A DNA stretch of 64,000 nt. It comes from Haematococcus lacustris. Taxonomy: Eukaryota; Chlorophyta; Chlorophyceae; Chlamydomonadales; Haematococcaceae. Positions 20,891 through 42,193 of the stretch are shown here, piece after piece (positions within the stretch are counted from its first letter, which is position 1; every line of letters begins with the position of its first letter). The position numbers and the translations under genes were made by a program. Location of the stretch: contig JASKMD010000029.1 of assembly GCA_030144725.1 (NCBI GenBank), positions 9,060,358 to 9,124,357 of the forward strand. The letters are read 5' to 3'. The notes below the pieces were generated by a model. That model was not told the DNA's origin, did no database searches, and worked only from the letters and a program-made list of their open reading frames with translations.

Positions 20891-21424
20891 ATGTTGGGTG
20901 CACCAGCCTGCCCTGCCTGGGGCTGCCAACCTGCCTGATGGGCGGCTGATTGTCCAGCTGCTCCTGGCAGCGCTACTGAGCGGGTCCGGCGGGTGCGGTG
21001 CTCACCCCATCAGGTGAACAGGCCCCTGGCACTGAGGTGAGGTGCTGAGGTGAGGTGCTGAGGTGAGCACCCTCCGCACCAGGTCGCCATTAACAGATAA
21101 GCACCCCTTTCTGGCACCCCTTTCACCAACATGTTGATATGAGGAGGCAGGGCCAGCTGCCATGCTCATGGCACCCATTGCACCCATTGGAACATGAAGA
21201 GGCATGGCAGTTTGAAGATGAGAGTGGAGGACAGCTGCTGTCAGTGCAGCCTGGGCAGGGATGCCATGCACGGGTAACCATGCAACACAAACTGCTGACA
21301 GCCATGCAGTCATCAGCATCGTCATTACATCGCATGTCTCAGTTCCGTGACTTGTCCCAGAAAAACACAAAACGAGAGCTTGGGCTAGCTCCGTGCATGC
21401 ATGCCAGGCCAGGCCTTAAGTCCA
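20891..21424. other. stretch without recognised gene
   Basis: Between two Fanzor units. Contains a short GAGGTGCTGAG duplication at 21033-21066; otherwise nothing recognised. Confidence 0.35.
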
Positions 21425-21569
21425 TGCTGACGCCTTCTAACCCCCTAACTCACTGTACCCAGCTGTCAATATAACTGTTGCCAATGTAAGTGTTGCCAAT
21501 GTAAGTCGCGAGAGTGCTAGTTGCCATGTCTCCAACCCTATTAAGGATGTCATGCGCATTGTGTGCCTT

Positions 21570-22199
21570 GTGTGCCATGCGCATTGGAGGAGGAGGCAGC
21601 CAGCGTGTCCTAGCAGCAATGGGGAACCCGCAAGCAGCTGGTGGTGTTCTTTGGCATCGCAGGCATTGGCACCCGGGGTGGGTGGGGGGCCAAGGCCGTG
21701 CTGCATGCCTGTCGCAAGGTGGTGGAGAGGCCCAACAGCGGCAAACAGACAGGCTGCAAGGCAAGGTGGTGACAGTGGATGAGTTCCACACCAGCAGGGT
21801 CAGCTCAACCATGAACAGCCCCCAGCCCTGTGAGGAGGAGCTGAACAGCAGCAAGCCCACCACGCCTGAGGACTGGAAGCCCAAGCCGGGTTAGGTGCAG
21901 AACCGCTTGTTGCGGTCAGCCTGGAGCAAGCGGTTTGAGACGCCAGTGCGGGGGCTCATGTGGTGCCCTTGGCTGCCCAGGCCACCCCTGGGGACCTTGG
22001 CAAATGGGTGGACAGGGACTGCAACGCAGCCCTCAACCTCCAGCGGGCAGGGGATGCCAAGTGGCGCCCACTGGAGCTGTGCAGGTGGCCACACCGAGGA
22101 AGGCTTCCTGCCAACGGCAAGGAGTATCCCGCATTGGGCTTCAAGAAGCTGCGAGACCGAGCCCCCAAGGCCCAAGCCCAGCAGCCTGTAGCACAGTAG
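21570..22199 (+). pseudogene. Fanzor-like nuclease, central and C-terminal part of copy A, frameshifted
   Basis: Successive frames give KQLVVFFGIAGIGTRGGWGA and KAVLHACRKVVERPN, then after a frame change GKVVTVDEFHTSRVSS and PQPCEEELNSSKPTTPEDW, a TAG at about 21893, readthrough RSAWSKRFETPVRGLMWCP, and after another shift GKWVDRDCNAALNLQRAG with the RuvC-III Asp kept, ending KKLRDRAPKAQAQQPVAQ. A stop (TAG near 21618), at least two frameshifts and the internal TAG make it a pseudogene. No RuvC-I segment is found before 21570, so the copy is also 5'-incomplete. The block after the stop is conserved in other copies. Confidence 0.6.
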
Positions 22200-22394
22200 T
22201 ATGTGTGCACCAGGCAATGCTGAAGCTGTTGCTTACATCAGAGCATGTGTTTCATGCCAACATCGATCGCCCGACCTTCGCAAGTGGGTTGGGGTAGGAT
22301 ATCAGGTATTGGTACCAGCTGTAGGTCGCAGTTACTCAGTTCGGATTACAGACAGCACAGCCCCTACCCGTTACCGTTAGTAGGGGAATAATGT
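22200..22394 (+). ncRNA. candidate guide-RNA-type 3' region of Fanzor copy A with terminal hairpin
   Basis: Immediately after the Fanzor stop. Core: GCTTACATCAGAGCATG then TTTCATGCCAACATCGATC and GCCCGACCTTCGCAAGTGGG. The same block follows the Fanzor stop at 54210-54398 (+) and 61380-61565 (-), and in diverged form in copies E and F. The terminal stem CCCCTAC/GTAGGGG (22361-22386) has a 12-base loop; copy B keeps an 8-bp stem with a CGTT loop. Known Fanzor and TnpB guide RNAs are transcribed from this position, but no expression evidence exists here. Confidence 0.45.
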
Positions 22395-22649
22395 GCTGAC
22401 GCCTTTTAAGCAATCACATAAGCAAGGCCAGCTAGCAGCCACCAGCATTCACAGCGAGCAGCTGCAGAGGCAAGGCATACAGGCAGTCTGACCAAGCCTG
22501 TGTGCGGCCGGCCACCAATGTGCAATGTGCAACCGGCCACTACAAACTACTCCCAAACATGCACGTCCAGTGCAGGAGAAGCGCAGCAGTAGACTTCCCC
22601 TACATTCATAGCCCGACATGGCCGTCGCTGCATGGCAGGTGTGATGGTC

Positions 22650-33881
<11,232 letters not shown>

Positions 33882-34519
33882 TTGTGATGTTTGGCTGGAG
33901 TGTGACCGCAGCAGGTGGTCTTGTGGCTAGTGGATTGATAAGCGCTCTGCTAGGTAAAGCCAGTCCGATGTGTCTGTCGTGATCAGCTTACTGCTAAGCA
34001 ATGGCGAAGCCGCCTTAGCCTTGATGCACCTAGCCACCTCCCAACACCTTTGGTTTGAAGGTGTCCGAAGTAGACTATAGCATTTGGTGCTTGCACCATG
34101 ACAGCCCGCGATGAGGCTGTGGCATCCGGATTGGCCATTGGGCGGTGCGGGACTACGCGGGGCGGTGAGGGCGGAGATAGGTTGCGAACCATGCTGATCA
34201 CCGCAAGCCAGTCCGCCTTGTGCCAACACAGCTTGCACTGATAGACACTTAGAAGAAGAATAGTCGGCATGAACCCGAACCGCGGCGATGTTGACAATCG
34301 CAAGCAACCGTTAGCATCATTAGTGGATGGCTAGCACGCTACTACCTTGATAGCCTCAGTGTATGGCTTGTCCTAGCTCCACGCTCGAATAGGGCTGCAC
34401 GGTTCGATCAAGGACTGGGCACTTCCATTACCAGCAAGGCATTGCTTGGTGAACCTGCTTGTGCCGCCCCCAACACCGTGGGCCCGCAGTGCATTAGTGT
34501 AAATGCAAACCACGACGTG
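33882..34519. other. intergenic stretch upstream of the reductase gene
   Basis: No gene recognised; should contain the reductase promoter. It ends at the left end of the first Harbinger-type element. Confidence 0.4.
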
Positions 34520-36525
34520 AAAGGGCCCCTTTCCAATGACGGAGTTGGAGTTGGAGTCCGGAGTCCGGAGTCCGGAGTTGGAGTCCGGAGTTGGAGTCCG
34601 CAGCGGAGTCCTCTGCAGCACTAACCGCCAGCCCAACCGACGACTCCGCCCCGAGCATTTCCAATGACGGAGTCCGTGGAGCTACGGAGTCGACTCCGGA
34701 CCGACTCCGCAAGGCCCCCAGAGCTCCGAGCCCCCCCCCCCCTCGGAGCTCGGAGTCGGAAATGGAGTCCGACTTTTAGGGGGCTTTGCTGGGCTCTTAG
34801 CAGCAGGATGAGGAGGAGGAAGCGGATGAGGATGAGGAAGAGGAGGAGGGAACAGCCTTCGATCGCGTGGTCCCGTGGTCTGACGGCCAGGACAAGCTCT
34901 TCGCGGAGCTCATTGTCAAAATTCATCCGGCCTGCGCTGGCAAGACAAATGTCGCGATGGAAACCTTGCTGGCTGCTGAGGTCCAGGAGCACTCGCTGCG
35001 GAGAAGCAAGCCTTGTACAGAATGGATTACATTAAACGGGGATGTCAAGCCGTTACAAGTGGGGCTCGAAGCGCACAGGCAAGGCTGGTGGACATTGCTA
35101 TAGCAGCTAGATCCTTACACAACATTGCTTGATCGCATTGTTCATCAAGCAGCAATTGTTGCTATGTGTAGGTGGTGGTGATCCAGAAGATCTTAAAGGG
35201 CGGCGCCAAGAGTGACAAGCTCAACAAGATGAACCCCACTCACTAGGCAAGTAGTGTGGCATATGCACGTCCTTGCTTGTTGCTGTCCTATTAGCTTGTC
35301 ATGTGCAAATCCTTGGTGTGTAGATGTTCAACATCATGCTACCCCTTGTCACCATTGCCATTACCCTGTCACCGTTGCACAGAGCAGAGCTGCAACATGA
35401 GCAGCTGCAGCTGCAAGTACTGCAACAGCAACTGCAGCAAAGCCAGCTGCGATGCAAGATGATGATGTAGCAACTGCAACAAGAGCAGCCAGTGCCGTCT
35501 GCAGTTTGGCCTGCATCCCCAGTTCACCATGCTTCACAAGCTGCTGCAGCCGCTGTAGCCGCTGCTGTTGCGGCTGTACCTGCCATACGCCTGGCAACAC
35601 AGCAGGGTGGTGCTCAACCAGGATTGGGGATCAGCTGGCAAGGAGTCATGAGTGGGGCCCTCAGCTGCAGGGCAAGTGTAAGCCCTCTTGCTCCTACCTG
35701 GAGCCTTGCAGTCCCAGGGCTATGTGCCTGGCACACAGGGTGATTTCAGCTACAGGTACCTCAGGTACCTGCTGCAGCCTGATCCAGCTGGTGCTACACA
35801 CATGCCCTTTGGACAGAGTTGGACTTAGCAACAGCTGGTTGTCATGGTTTGTCTTGCTGGTGGTTCTTGCCTTGCTGCCGTTGTAATGTGGACCGTTGTT
35901 ACATGCACAATTGACGATGAGGCTTGTCCACCAATCTCACAGCTCAAGGTCTCAAGTGTTACAGTGTCTCAAGTGTTACAGTGTCTCAAGTGTTACAGTG
36001 TCTCAAGTGTTACAGTGTCTCAAGTCTCAAGGCTTGTCAAACAGTCTCACAGTCCAAAGGTCTTACAGCGTCTCAAGTGTTATGGGGCTTGTTGGGGGGT
36101 GCTAGGAGGTGGTGGTGGTGCATTGACAACAACCATGGGCAGCACCTTTGCACCAACTAAGCACCTTGAGATACGCGGGCGACACGCTGTTTCACGGGCT
36201 GCGTGCCCCACCACGAAGGAATAAGTCCGGGTGGGGAATAAGTCCGGGCTCTTTCCAATACTCACTGACGCGGTTGTAGCGCCTGCACGGCAACCTGGTC
36301 AGCGGCTCCTTAGATTTGCGGCTGCTTTTGGAAGAGCGGCACTCCTTTGCCAAGCAATCTCGCAGCACACAGCTCGCAGCACACAGCTTCGCTCGATCCT
36401 TCAAGTTCCTACGGCTGCAGGTGAGCTCCGACTCCGGGCTCCGGAGAGATGGAAAGGGGTGGAGTTGGAGTTCGAAAAAGTGCAGACTCCAACTCCGCCC
36501 GGAGTCCATTGGAAAGGGGGCCAAA
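34520..36525. mobile_element. PIF/Harbinger-type DNA transposon, element 1 (2.0 kb)
   Basis: Terminal inverted repeats (GGGCCCCTTTCCAATG on the left, GGCCCCCTTTCCAATG read inward on the right) bound 34523-36522, flanked by 3-bp AAA duplications (34520-34522, 36523-36525). Both ends carry GGAGTTGGAGTCCGGAG-type subterminal repeats. Inside are the remnant of a plus-strand acidic Myb/SANT-like protein (34800-35000, DGQDKLFAELIVKIHPACAG), a Gln-rich region and a minus-strand N-terminal transposase remnant (36200-36420, NRVSEYWKEPGLI). It is about 70-90 percent similar to the element at 44863-47321, but the DDE segment is missing here. Nonautonomous. Confidence 0.7.
35935..36080. repeat. TCAAGTGTTACAGTGTC tandem repeat
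   Basis: About five copies of an 18-bp unit (TCTCAAGTGTTACAGTGT) inside Harbinger element 1; absent from element 2. Confidence 0.8.
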
Positions 36526-36774
36526 GTCGTGTCACGTGCTGACATGTCTTTTGACTAGTGTGCCTCTTAGCATTCCACAAGTGATTGAGCCGTCACGAGC
36601 CACAAGCAAAGACACATACTGACACATTACCGCGGATCACTACACTAGCCTCAGCGTCACCTTCTCCTGCATTTTGACGCGAGAGCTAGTCCCGGAAATG
36701 TTGAACGGTGCGTGATCCTCGTTTCATTGGATTCGCGATGACATCTTGACTCACGCAGCAGCTTGACGGGCTCG
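36526..36774. other. 5' flank of argininosuccinate synthase
   Basis: No gene seen between the Harbinger element and the first synthase exon; should contain its promoter and 5' UTR. Confidence 0.4.
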
Positions 36775-36865
36775 GTGAGAATGCGTCGCCCTCCTCGCAG
36801 CTGCCGGCTCTACATGCGGGCTGCCTCGTCCTCTTCGCTGTCCAGCGCACAGACAAGCAGCAGTT

Positions 36866-38597
36866 GTGGCCCGCGATGTGTCGGCTGCTGCAAGCCGCAA
36901 AGGCCAGGTGAAAAAGGTCGTCCTGGCATACTCGGGCGGCCTCGACACCTCCATTATCTTGAAGTGGCTGCAAGACGAGTACGAGTGCGAGGTGGTCACT
37001 TTCACAGCCGATCTCGGCCAGGTGAGACTCAGCGCCTCGATTGAAACTCAGCCTAAGACTTGCGGCCTAAGGAAGGGCCTTGGAGAGAAGGGGGCTCCCA
37101 TCAGCTGATACCCACAACTTGTGCAACGCCAGAGTCAGTCAGGTCGTGGGAGCAGAGACATACCTTTCACACAGCTCAATGGCCTTGATCATGAATTGGT
37201 TTCTGCACAGGTGGTCTCCATCCTTGTCATCACACCATCCTTTGCCTGTTTATCCTATGCCTATCATCCTATTATCACGTGTGACCTGTGACTGTGAAGT
37301 GTCCCACTCCAGCATGGTGCATGCTGCCCGCCAGCCTCCTGCCACCTCCTGCTGCAGGGGGAGGAGCTAGAGCCTGCCCGTGCCAAGGCGGAGAAGATGG
37401 GCATCAAGCAGATCTACATCGACGATCTGCGGGAGGAGTTCGTGCGTGACTACGTGTTCCCCATGTTCAGGTCCGTGCCCCAGGCATGATGTTCATGATG
37501 AGGGTTTAACACAGCCCTATGTGACCTTGCCAGTTGTCAGTTTGGGTGCAGGTCAGCACCTTGGCCCTCAACCTTGAGCCTTCATTGCAGTCGAACACTG
37601 ATTGTGGACCACTACAAAGCGGTGTTTTTGTCTGTGTGGAGTTCTTATGCACATGGCATGCTCATGGCCTATACATGGCATACACATGGTCATGGTCGCC
37701 TACCACCTACAGCATTGCCTGACCCCTGTGACAGGGCTATGCATAGATTTGGCCCATTTGGCAGATATGGCAGATTTAAAACCAAACCAAACAACTGTGT
37801 TTGGGCTGTGAGGTCGCTCACAAAGAGGTTGAAGAAGACTGCGGAGTATACTCTGAGGACCTTTATGGGCCAAATGTGGTCGAAGCTGTTCTGTTGAAAA
37901 GACCTGCTCGGCAAGGTGGCGACAGCAGCAGCAGCATGGACGGCTGCAACCCGTAGCTCAGAGCTCACAATGCCACCCAGACACACAGAAGGACCATGCA
38001 CATGAGCAGGGGCACTCAGCGGCCAGCAGCCAGGCGGCAGGTGGCAGCAGTGATGGGCTCAGGTCAGGCTCAGGTCAGGTCAGGCCATTGCTTGCCAGCT
38101 ACTGCTCAAACCTGGCTGATGCTGACTGCAGCTGCCCTGACTGCTGCTGCCCTGGCTATTGCTGCTGCCCTCAGCAGCCCCTTGGCTGTTGCTCTCCCGC
38201 TTCCTCAGGGCCAACTCCCAGTATGAGGGGGTGTACCTGCTGGGCACATCCATTGCCCGCCCCCTCATCGCCAAGCGGCAGATTGAGATCGCTCAAGAGG
38301 TGTGGCGCCCTGATGCCCACCCTCCAGCTGCAGCTGCACTCTGGGCCCTGACACCCAGCACCACATGTGGCCGCCTGCTGTGTCCAGGCTTGCATGTCCA
38401 GGCTTGCATGCTCAGGCTTGCATGTCTAGGCTTGCATGTCCGAGCTTGCATGCTCAGGCTTGGCCTGGCCTGGCTCTGGTTGCTGCTGTGTGCTGATGCA
38501 GGTGGGGGCTGATGCAGTGTCGCATGGGGCAACAGGCAAGGGCAATGACCAAGTCCGGTTTGAGGTGTCCTACTACTCCCTGAAGCCTGACATCAAG
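36866..38597 (+). CDS. ASS1: argininosuccinate synthase, N-terminal exons only
   Basis: Four exons join in phase: up to 37021 ([20 protein letters not shown], the ATP-binding P-loop-like SGGLDTS motif), 37358-37470 ([20 protein letters not shown]), 38209-38299 ([20 protein letters not shown]) and 38502-38597 ([15 protein letters not shown], the citrulline/aspartate-binding signature). The enzyme joins citrulline and aspartate using ATP in arginine synthesis; algal and plant enzymes are plastidic. About 150 of roughly 450 residues are present. The frame open upstream of GTGGCCCGCGAT has no ATG before a stop. A presequence-like [17 protein letters not shown] starts at 36814 in another frame, so an intron or one-base error lies at about 36775-36860. 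The rest is lost at the gap and does not reappear after it. Confidence 0.85.
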
Positions 38598-38900
38598 GTC
38601 AGGGCGGGGCCACCATCGCCCTTGGTAGCACACACAATTGCACACACGCCACACCCCTCCTGACAGAGCCTCTCCCCACGCGTCCATGTTCCTCCATGCA
38701 CCTCCATGCACCTCCATGCACCTTGCGGCTCATGCACAGCTCAACAGTTGGCCGTCAGATCGTGACAGCTTGAGCTCAAATTCGCCAAAAGAGTGCATTT
38801 CCTCATCACATCGCCACAGCAGCCTGCCCTTACTGCCAGCTGCTGGCCACTGGCCTCAGCTGGCTCCTCATCCCAGTTGCCGCTGTTGCCACCTCTGTTT
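38598..38900. other. intron sequence before the gap
   Basis: Probably intron 4 of argininosuccinate synthase. Contains a CTCCATGCACCT triplet of 11-bp repeats at about 38690-38720; no exon recognised. Confidence 0.4.
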
Positions 38901-39400
38901 NNNNNNNNNNNNNNNNNNNNNNNNNNNNNNNNNNNNNNNNNNNNNNNNNNNNNNNNNNNNNNNNNNNNNNNNNNNNNNNNNNNNNNNNNNNNNNNNNNNN
39001 NNNNNNNNNNNNNNNNNNNNNNNNNNNNNNNNNNNNNNNNNNNNNNNNNNNNNNNNNNNNNNNNNNNNNNNNNNNNNNNNNNNNNNNNNNNNNNNNNNNN
39101 NNNNNNNNNNNNNNNNNNNNNNNNNNNNNNNNNNNNNNNNNNNNNNNNNNNNNNNNNNNNNNNNNNNNNNNNNNNNNNNNNNNNNNNNNNNNNNNNNNNN
39201 NNNNNNNNNNNNNNNNNNNNNNNNNNNNNNNNNNNNNNNNNNNNNNNNNNNNNNNNNNNNNNNNNNNNNNNNNNNNNNNNNNNNNNNNNNNNNNNNNNNN
39301 NNNNNNNNNNNNNNNNNNNNNNNNNNNNNNNNNNNNNNNNNNNNNNNNNNNNNNNNNNNNNNNNNNNNNNNNNNNNNNNNNNNNNNNNNNNNNNNNNNNN
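38901..39400. other. assembly gap of 500 N
   Basis: Exactly 500 N, a conventional placeholder, so the true gap length is unknown. Confidence 1.
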
Positions 39401-40338
39401 GAGGTGGGGTGGGGTGGGGCTTTCTCCTGGCTGCCGGATGTCTGGGGAGAGGTGACGGGGAAGGGGGAAGTGGGTTTATAAAGAAAGGAAAGGGGGAGGG
39501 GAGGTGCTGGTGGAGGTGGGAAGTGGAAAAGGGGGATGGGTGTGACCAGAAGAACCTGCAGTTACCAAGGGCATGCTAGCAGTCAGACTGGGTACATGGA
39601 GCCACACATTTGCCACAGCAAGCCACTCACCATTGTAGAGTGGAGTGTGTGATGGGGGGGAAATGGGGAGGGTGCTGCTCATGATTGCCTTTCATCGGTG
39701 CCGCTGATCATTGCCGCTCATCGCTACAGTTTCTAACTGCTCCTGGCTGCTCCTAGCTGCGCCGCCTTACTGCTTCCAATGGCTACACTTCCTGGCTCCT
39801 AGCTCTTGACTGTCCTCTTAGCTGTGCCATGTTCATCTTGTTTCGGGTCTTGGCGCTCTACCTGCAAGCAAGCCACGCCACATGAGCCTTCCTGCACCTT
39901 CTGCTTCTGCTATCTCGCTGCGCTTTCTGCTCCTTTCGCTCGACCTGGTCGCGGTTGCGATGAGGCTGCATGCTGCCAATAGCTTGCATTTGGCTGCGAT
40001 ATGCTATGTTGTGAGGCTGCTCCTGGCTGCTAGCTCCTGCGATATGCGTGTGCTGTGTACAGTGCTGCTCTTGATCCTATCGCCTGACATGAGTGCTATG
40101 GCTGGTTCGCGAATGCGGTAGGGCTCCTGGCTAGAGCTGGCTGTCTAGCTCGTGGCTACCCTGTCTCGCGACGATGTCATGTTCGCTGCCTCCTGGCTGC
40201 TCCTGGCTGCCATTATGCAACATGCCAGCTTGGCGGTCAAGATGCCCTTCGCGATTCCTTTGCTTCCTTCACGGTTCTTTTGCGAAACCCCCATGCACGC
40301 CTCCATGCAACTTGATGTTTTCCATGCCACATGATGGT
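39401..40338. other. stretch without recognised gene after the gap
   Basis: Rich in CTCCTGGCTGCTCCTAGCT-like short repeats. No further argininosuccinate synthase exon, and no other family, was recognised. Confidence 0.4.
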
Positions 40339-40445
40339 CCAGCAACTCCCCAACGACTGAGATTTACACTTTGGCCTGAGAGAGACTTGTACTCCTCAAA
40401 GTTATAGCAGTCCACATATCTAATTTCAGGCCTGAAATCGTGAGC
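40339..40445 (+). repeat. dispersed repeat block, left copy flanking the palindromic satellite
   Basis: Shares CAGCAACTC..ACACCGA/ACGACTGAG, TTACACTTTGGCC, AGAGAG.CTTGT and TTTCAG.CCT with 42086-42192 in the same orientation. The two copies bracket the GGACCCTGT satellite. Confidence 0.6.
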
Positions 40446-40460
40446 TACAGTTGACCCCTG

Positions 40461-41905
40461 TTGCAAAGGGTCCTGGCGCACACCCACAGGGTCCTGGCAC
40501 ACACCCCACAGGGTCCTGCTGCACACCCACAGGGTCCTGGCACACACCCAAGGGTCCTGGCCCACAGGTCCTGCGTGCACACCCACAGGGTCCTGCGTCA
40601 CACCCACATGTGGGTGTGACGCAGGACCCTGTGGGTGTGTGCCAGGACCCTGTGGTGTGGTGCCAGGACCCTGTGGGAGTGCGCAGGACCCTGTGGTGTG
40701 GACCAGGACCCTGTGGTGTGGTGCCAGGACCCTGTGGTGTGGTGCCAGGACCCTGTAGGCCAGGACCCTGTGGTGTGGTGCCAGGACCCTGTGGGCCAGA
40801 ACCCTGTGGTGTGGTGTTAAGACCCTGTGGGCCAGAACCCTGTGGTGCGGTGCCAGGACCCTGTAGGCCAGGACCCTGTGGTGTGGTGCCAGGACCCTGT
40901 GGGCCAGAACCCTGTGGTGTGGTGCCAGGACCCTGTGGGCCAGGACCCTGTGGTGAGGTGCCAGGACCCTGTAGGCCAGGACCCTGTAGTGTGGTGCCAG
41001 GACCCTGTAGGCCAGGACCCTGTGGTGTGGTGCCAGGACCCTGTAGTGCCAGGACCCTGTGGTGAGGTGCCAGGACCCTGTAGGCCAGGACCATGTGGTG
41101 TGGTGCCAGAACCCTGTGGTGTGGTGCCAGGACCCTGTAGGTGCCAGAACCCTGTGGTGAGGTGCCAGGACCCTGTAGGCCAGGACCCTGTGGTGAGGTG
41201 CCAGGACCCTGTGGGCCAGGACCCTGTGGTGTGGTGCCAGGACCCTGTGGTGTGGTGCCAGGACCCTGTGGTGCCAGAACCCTGTGGTGAGGTGCCAGGA
41301 CCCTGTGGTGTGCGCAGGACCCTGTGGTGTGGTGCCAGGACCCTGTGGTGCCAGGACCCTGTGGTGAGGTGCCAGGACCCTGTGGTGCCAGGACCCTGTG
41401 GTGTGGTGCCAGGACCCTGTAAGCCAGGACCCTGTGGTGTGGTGCCAGGACCCTGTAGGCCAGGACCCTGTGGTGTGGTGCCAGGACCCTGTGGTGTGGT
41501 GCCAGGACCCTGTGGTGCCAGAACCCTGTGGTGAGGTGCCAGGACCCTGTGGTGTGGTGCCAGGACCCTGTGGTGTGGTGCCAGGACCCTGTAAGCCAGG
41601 ACCCTGTGGTGTGGTGCCAGGACCCTGTGAGCCACAACCCTGTGGTGTGGTACCAGGACCCTGTGGAGAAAGACACTTATCGTAGGACCCTGTACAGGGT
41701 CCAGGCACACATGGTCGAAAGCATCCAAACGGGGTCAACATGACCAACCACCGGCTATGTAGGAATCCTAACTGGGTTCTATCACACAGGGATGCAAAGA
41801 ATGATTAAAATATCAACACTCATAGGGTACGCAGGACCCTGTACAGGGTCGGCAGGACCCTGTACAGGGTCCTACGACCATGATGTCGCTAGGACCCTGT
41901 ACAGG
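40461..41905. repeat. CAGGACCCTGTGG minisatellite with head-to-head inversion
   Basis: Units of 12-24 bp built on CAGGACCCTGTGG(TGTGGTGC). Before 40608 the units read ACAGGGTCCTG; after it they read CAGGACCCTGT. The switch point is a perfect 62-bp palindrome (arms 40578-40608 and 40609-40639). From 41690 on, units become self-palindromic AGGACCCTGTACAGGGTCCT. The PQGPGTTPQGPG and HHRVLAP frames are artefacts. Confidence 0.9.
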
Positions 41906-41939
41906 GTCCTAGGACACGGGCCATAGCTCATCACTGGCT

Positions 41940-42192
41940 GGGACTTTTTGCATGCCACCTACTAGGTTGGGCAGCTGTAACCACCCTTCACAACCTCTCA
42001 TACTCACATTACATGAAAAGTGACTTTGGTCACACGGTGCCAACTCCCTTAGCCAAAATCAGGGTCACAGCCCCACACCTGGCCCAGCAACTCGACACCG
42101 AGTGAGAATTACACTTTGGCCCAAGAGAGTCTTGTCATCCTCTAGGTCACAGCAACCCACATACCAAGTTTCAGACCTCAACTCTCAGGTTT
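41940..42192 (+). repeat. dispersed repeat, first copy (second at 44045-44300)
   Basis: ATGCCACCTACTAGGTT, CTCATACTCA, ACTTTGGTC and CCAACTCCCTTAGCC recur in the same order at 44045-44300 (ATGCTACTTACTAGGTT and so on). The 3' part also matches 40339-40445. Direct copies on both sides of the gag-like ORF suggest ends of a degraded element. Confidence 0.6.
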
Positions 42193-42193
42193 T

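Larger units (their letters stand above)
21425..22409 (+). mobile_element. Fanzor insertion (copy A) with 16-bp target duplication
   Basis: The insert is bounded by TGCTGACGCCTTCTAA (21425-21440) and TGCTGACGCCTTTTAA (22394-22409), one mismatch. It holds a decayed Fanzor frame, a conserved noncoding 3' block and, at its very 3' end, a hairpin CCCCTAC...GTAGGGG (22361-22386) followed by AATAATG. Confidence 0.65.

Noticed and set aside
21425..22409. IS605/IS607-style prokaryotic insertion sequence from bacterial contamination
   Set aside because: The 16-19-bp duplications, intron-like splits in copy F and dispersal among intron-rich algal genes argue for eukaryotic Fanzor-type elements.
33927..34307. 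126-residue minus-strand ORF upstream of the reductase
   Set aside because: No family resemblance, no splice-consistent partner; probably chance in GC-rich DNA.
40269..41747. Long ORFs rich in HHRVLAP, PQGPG and GPCGVVPGPC
   Set aside because: Frames opened by the CAGGACCCTGTGG satellite on both strands, with no conserved domain or codon bias.
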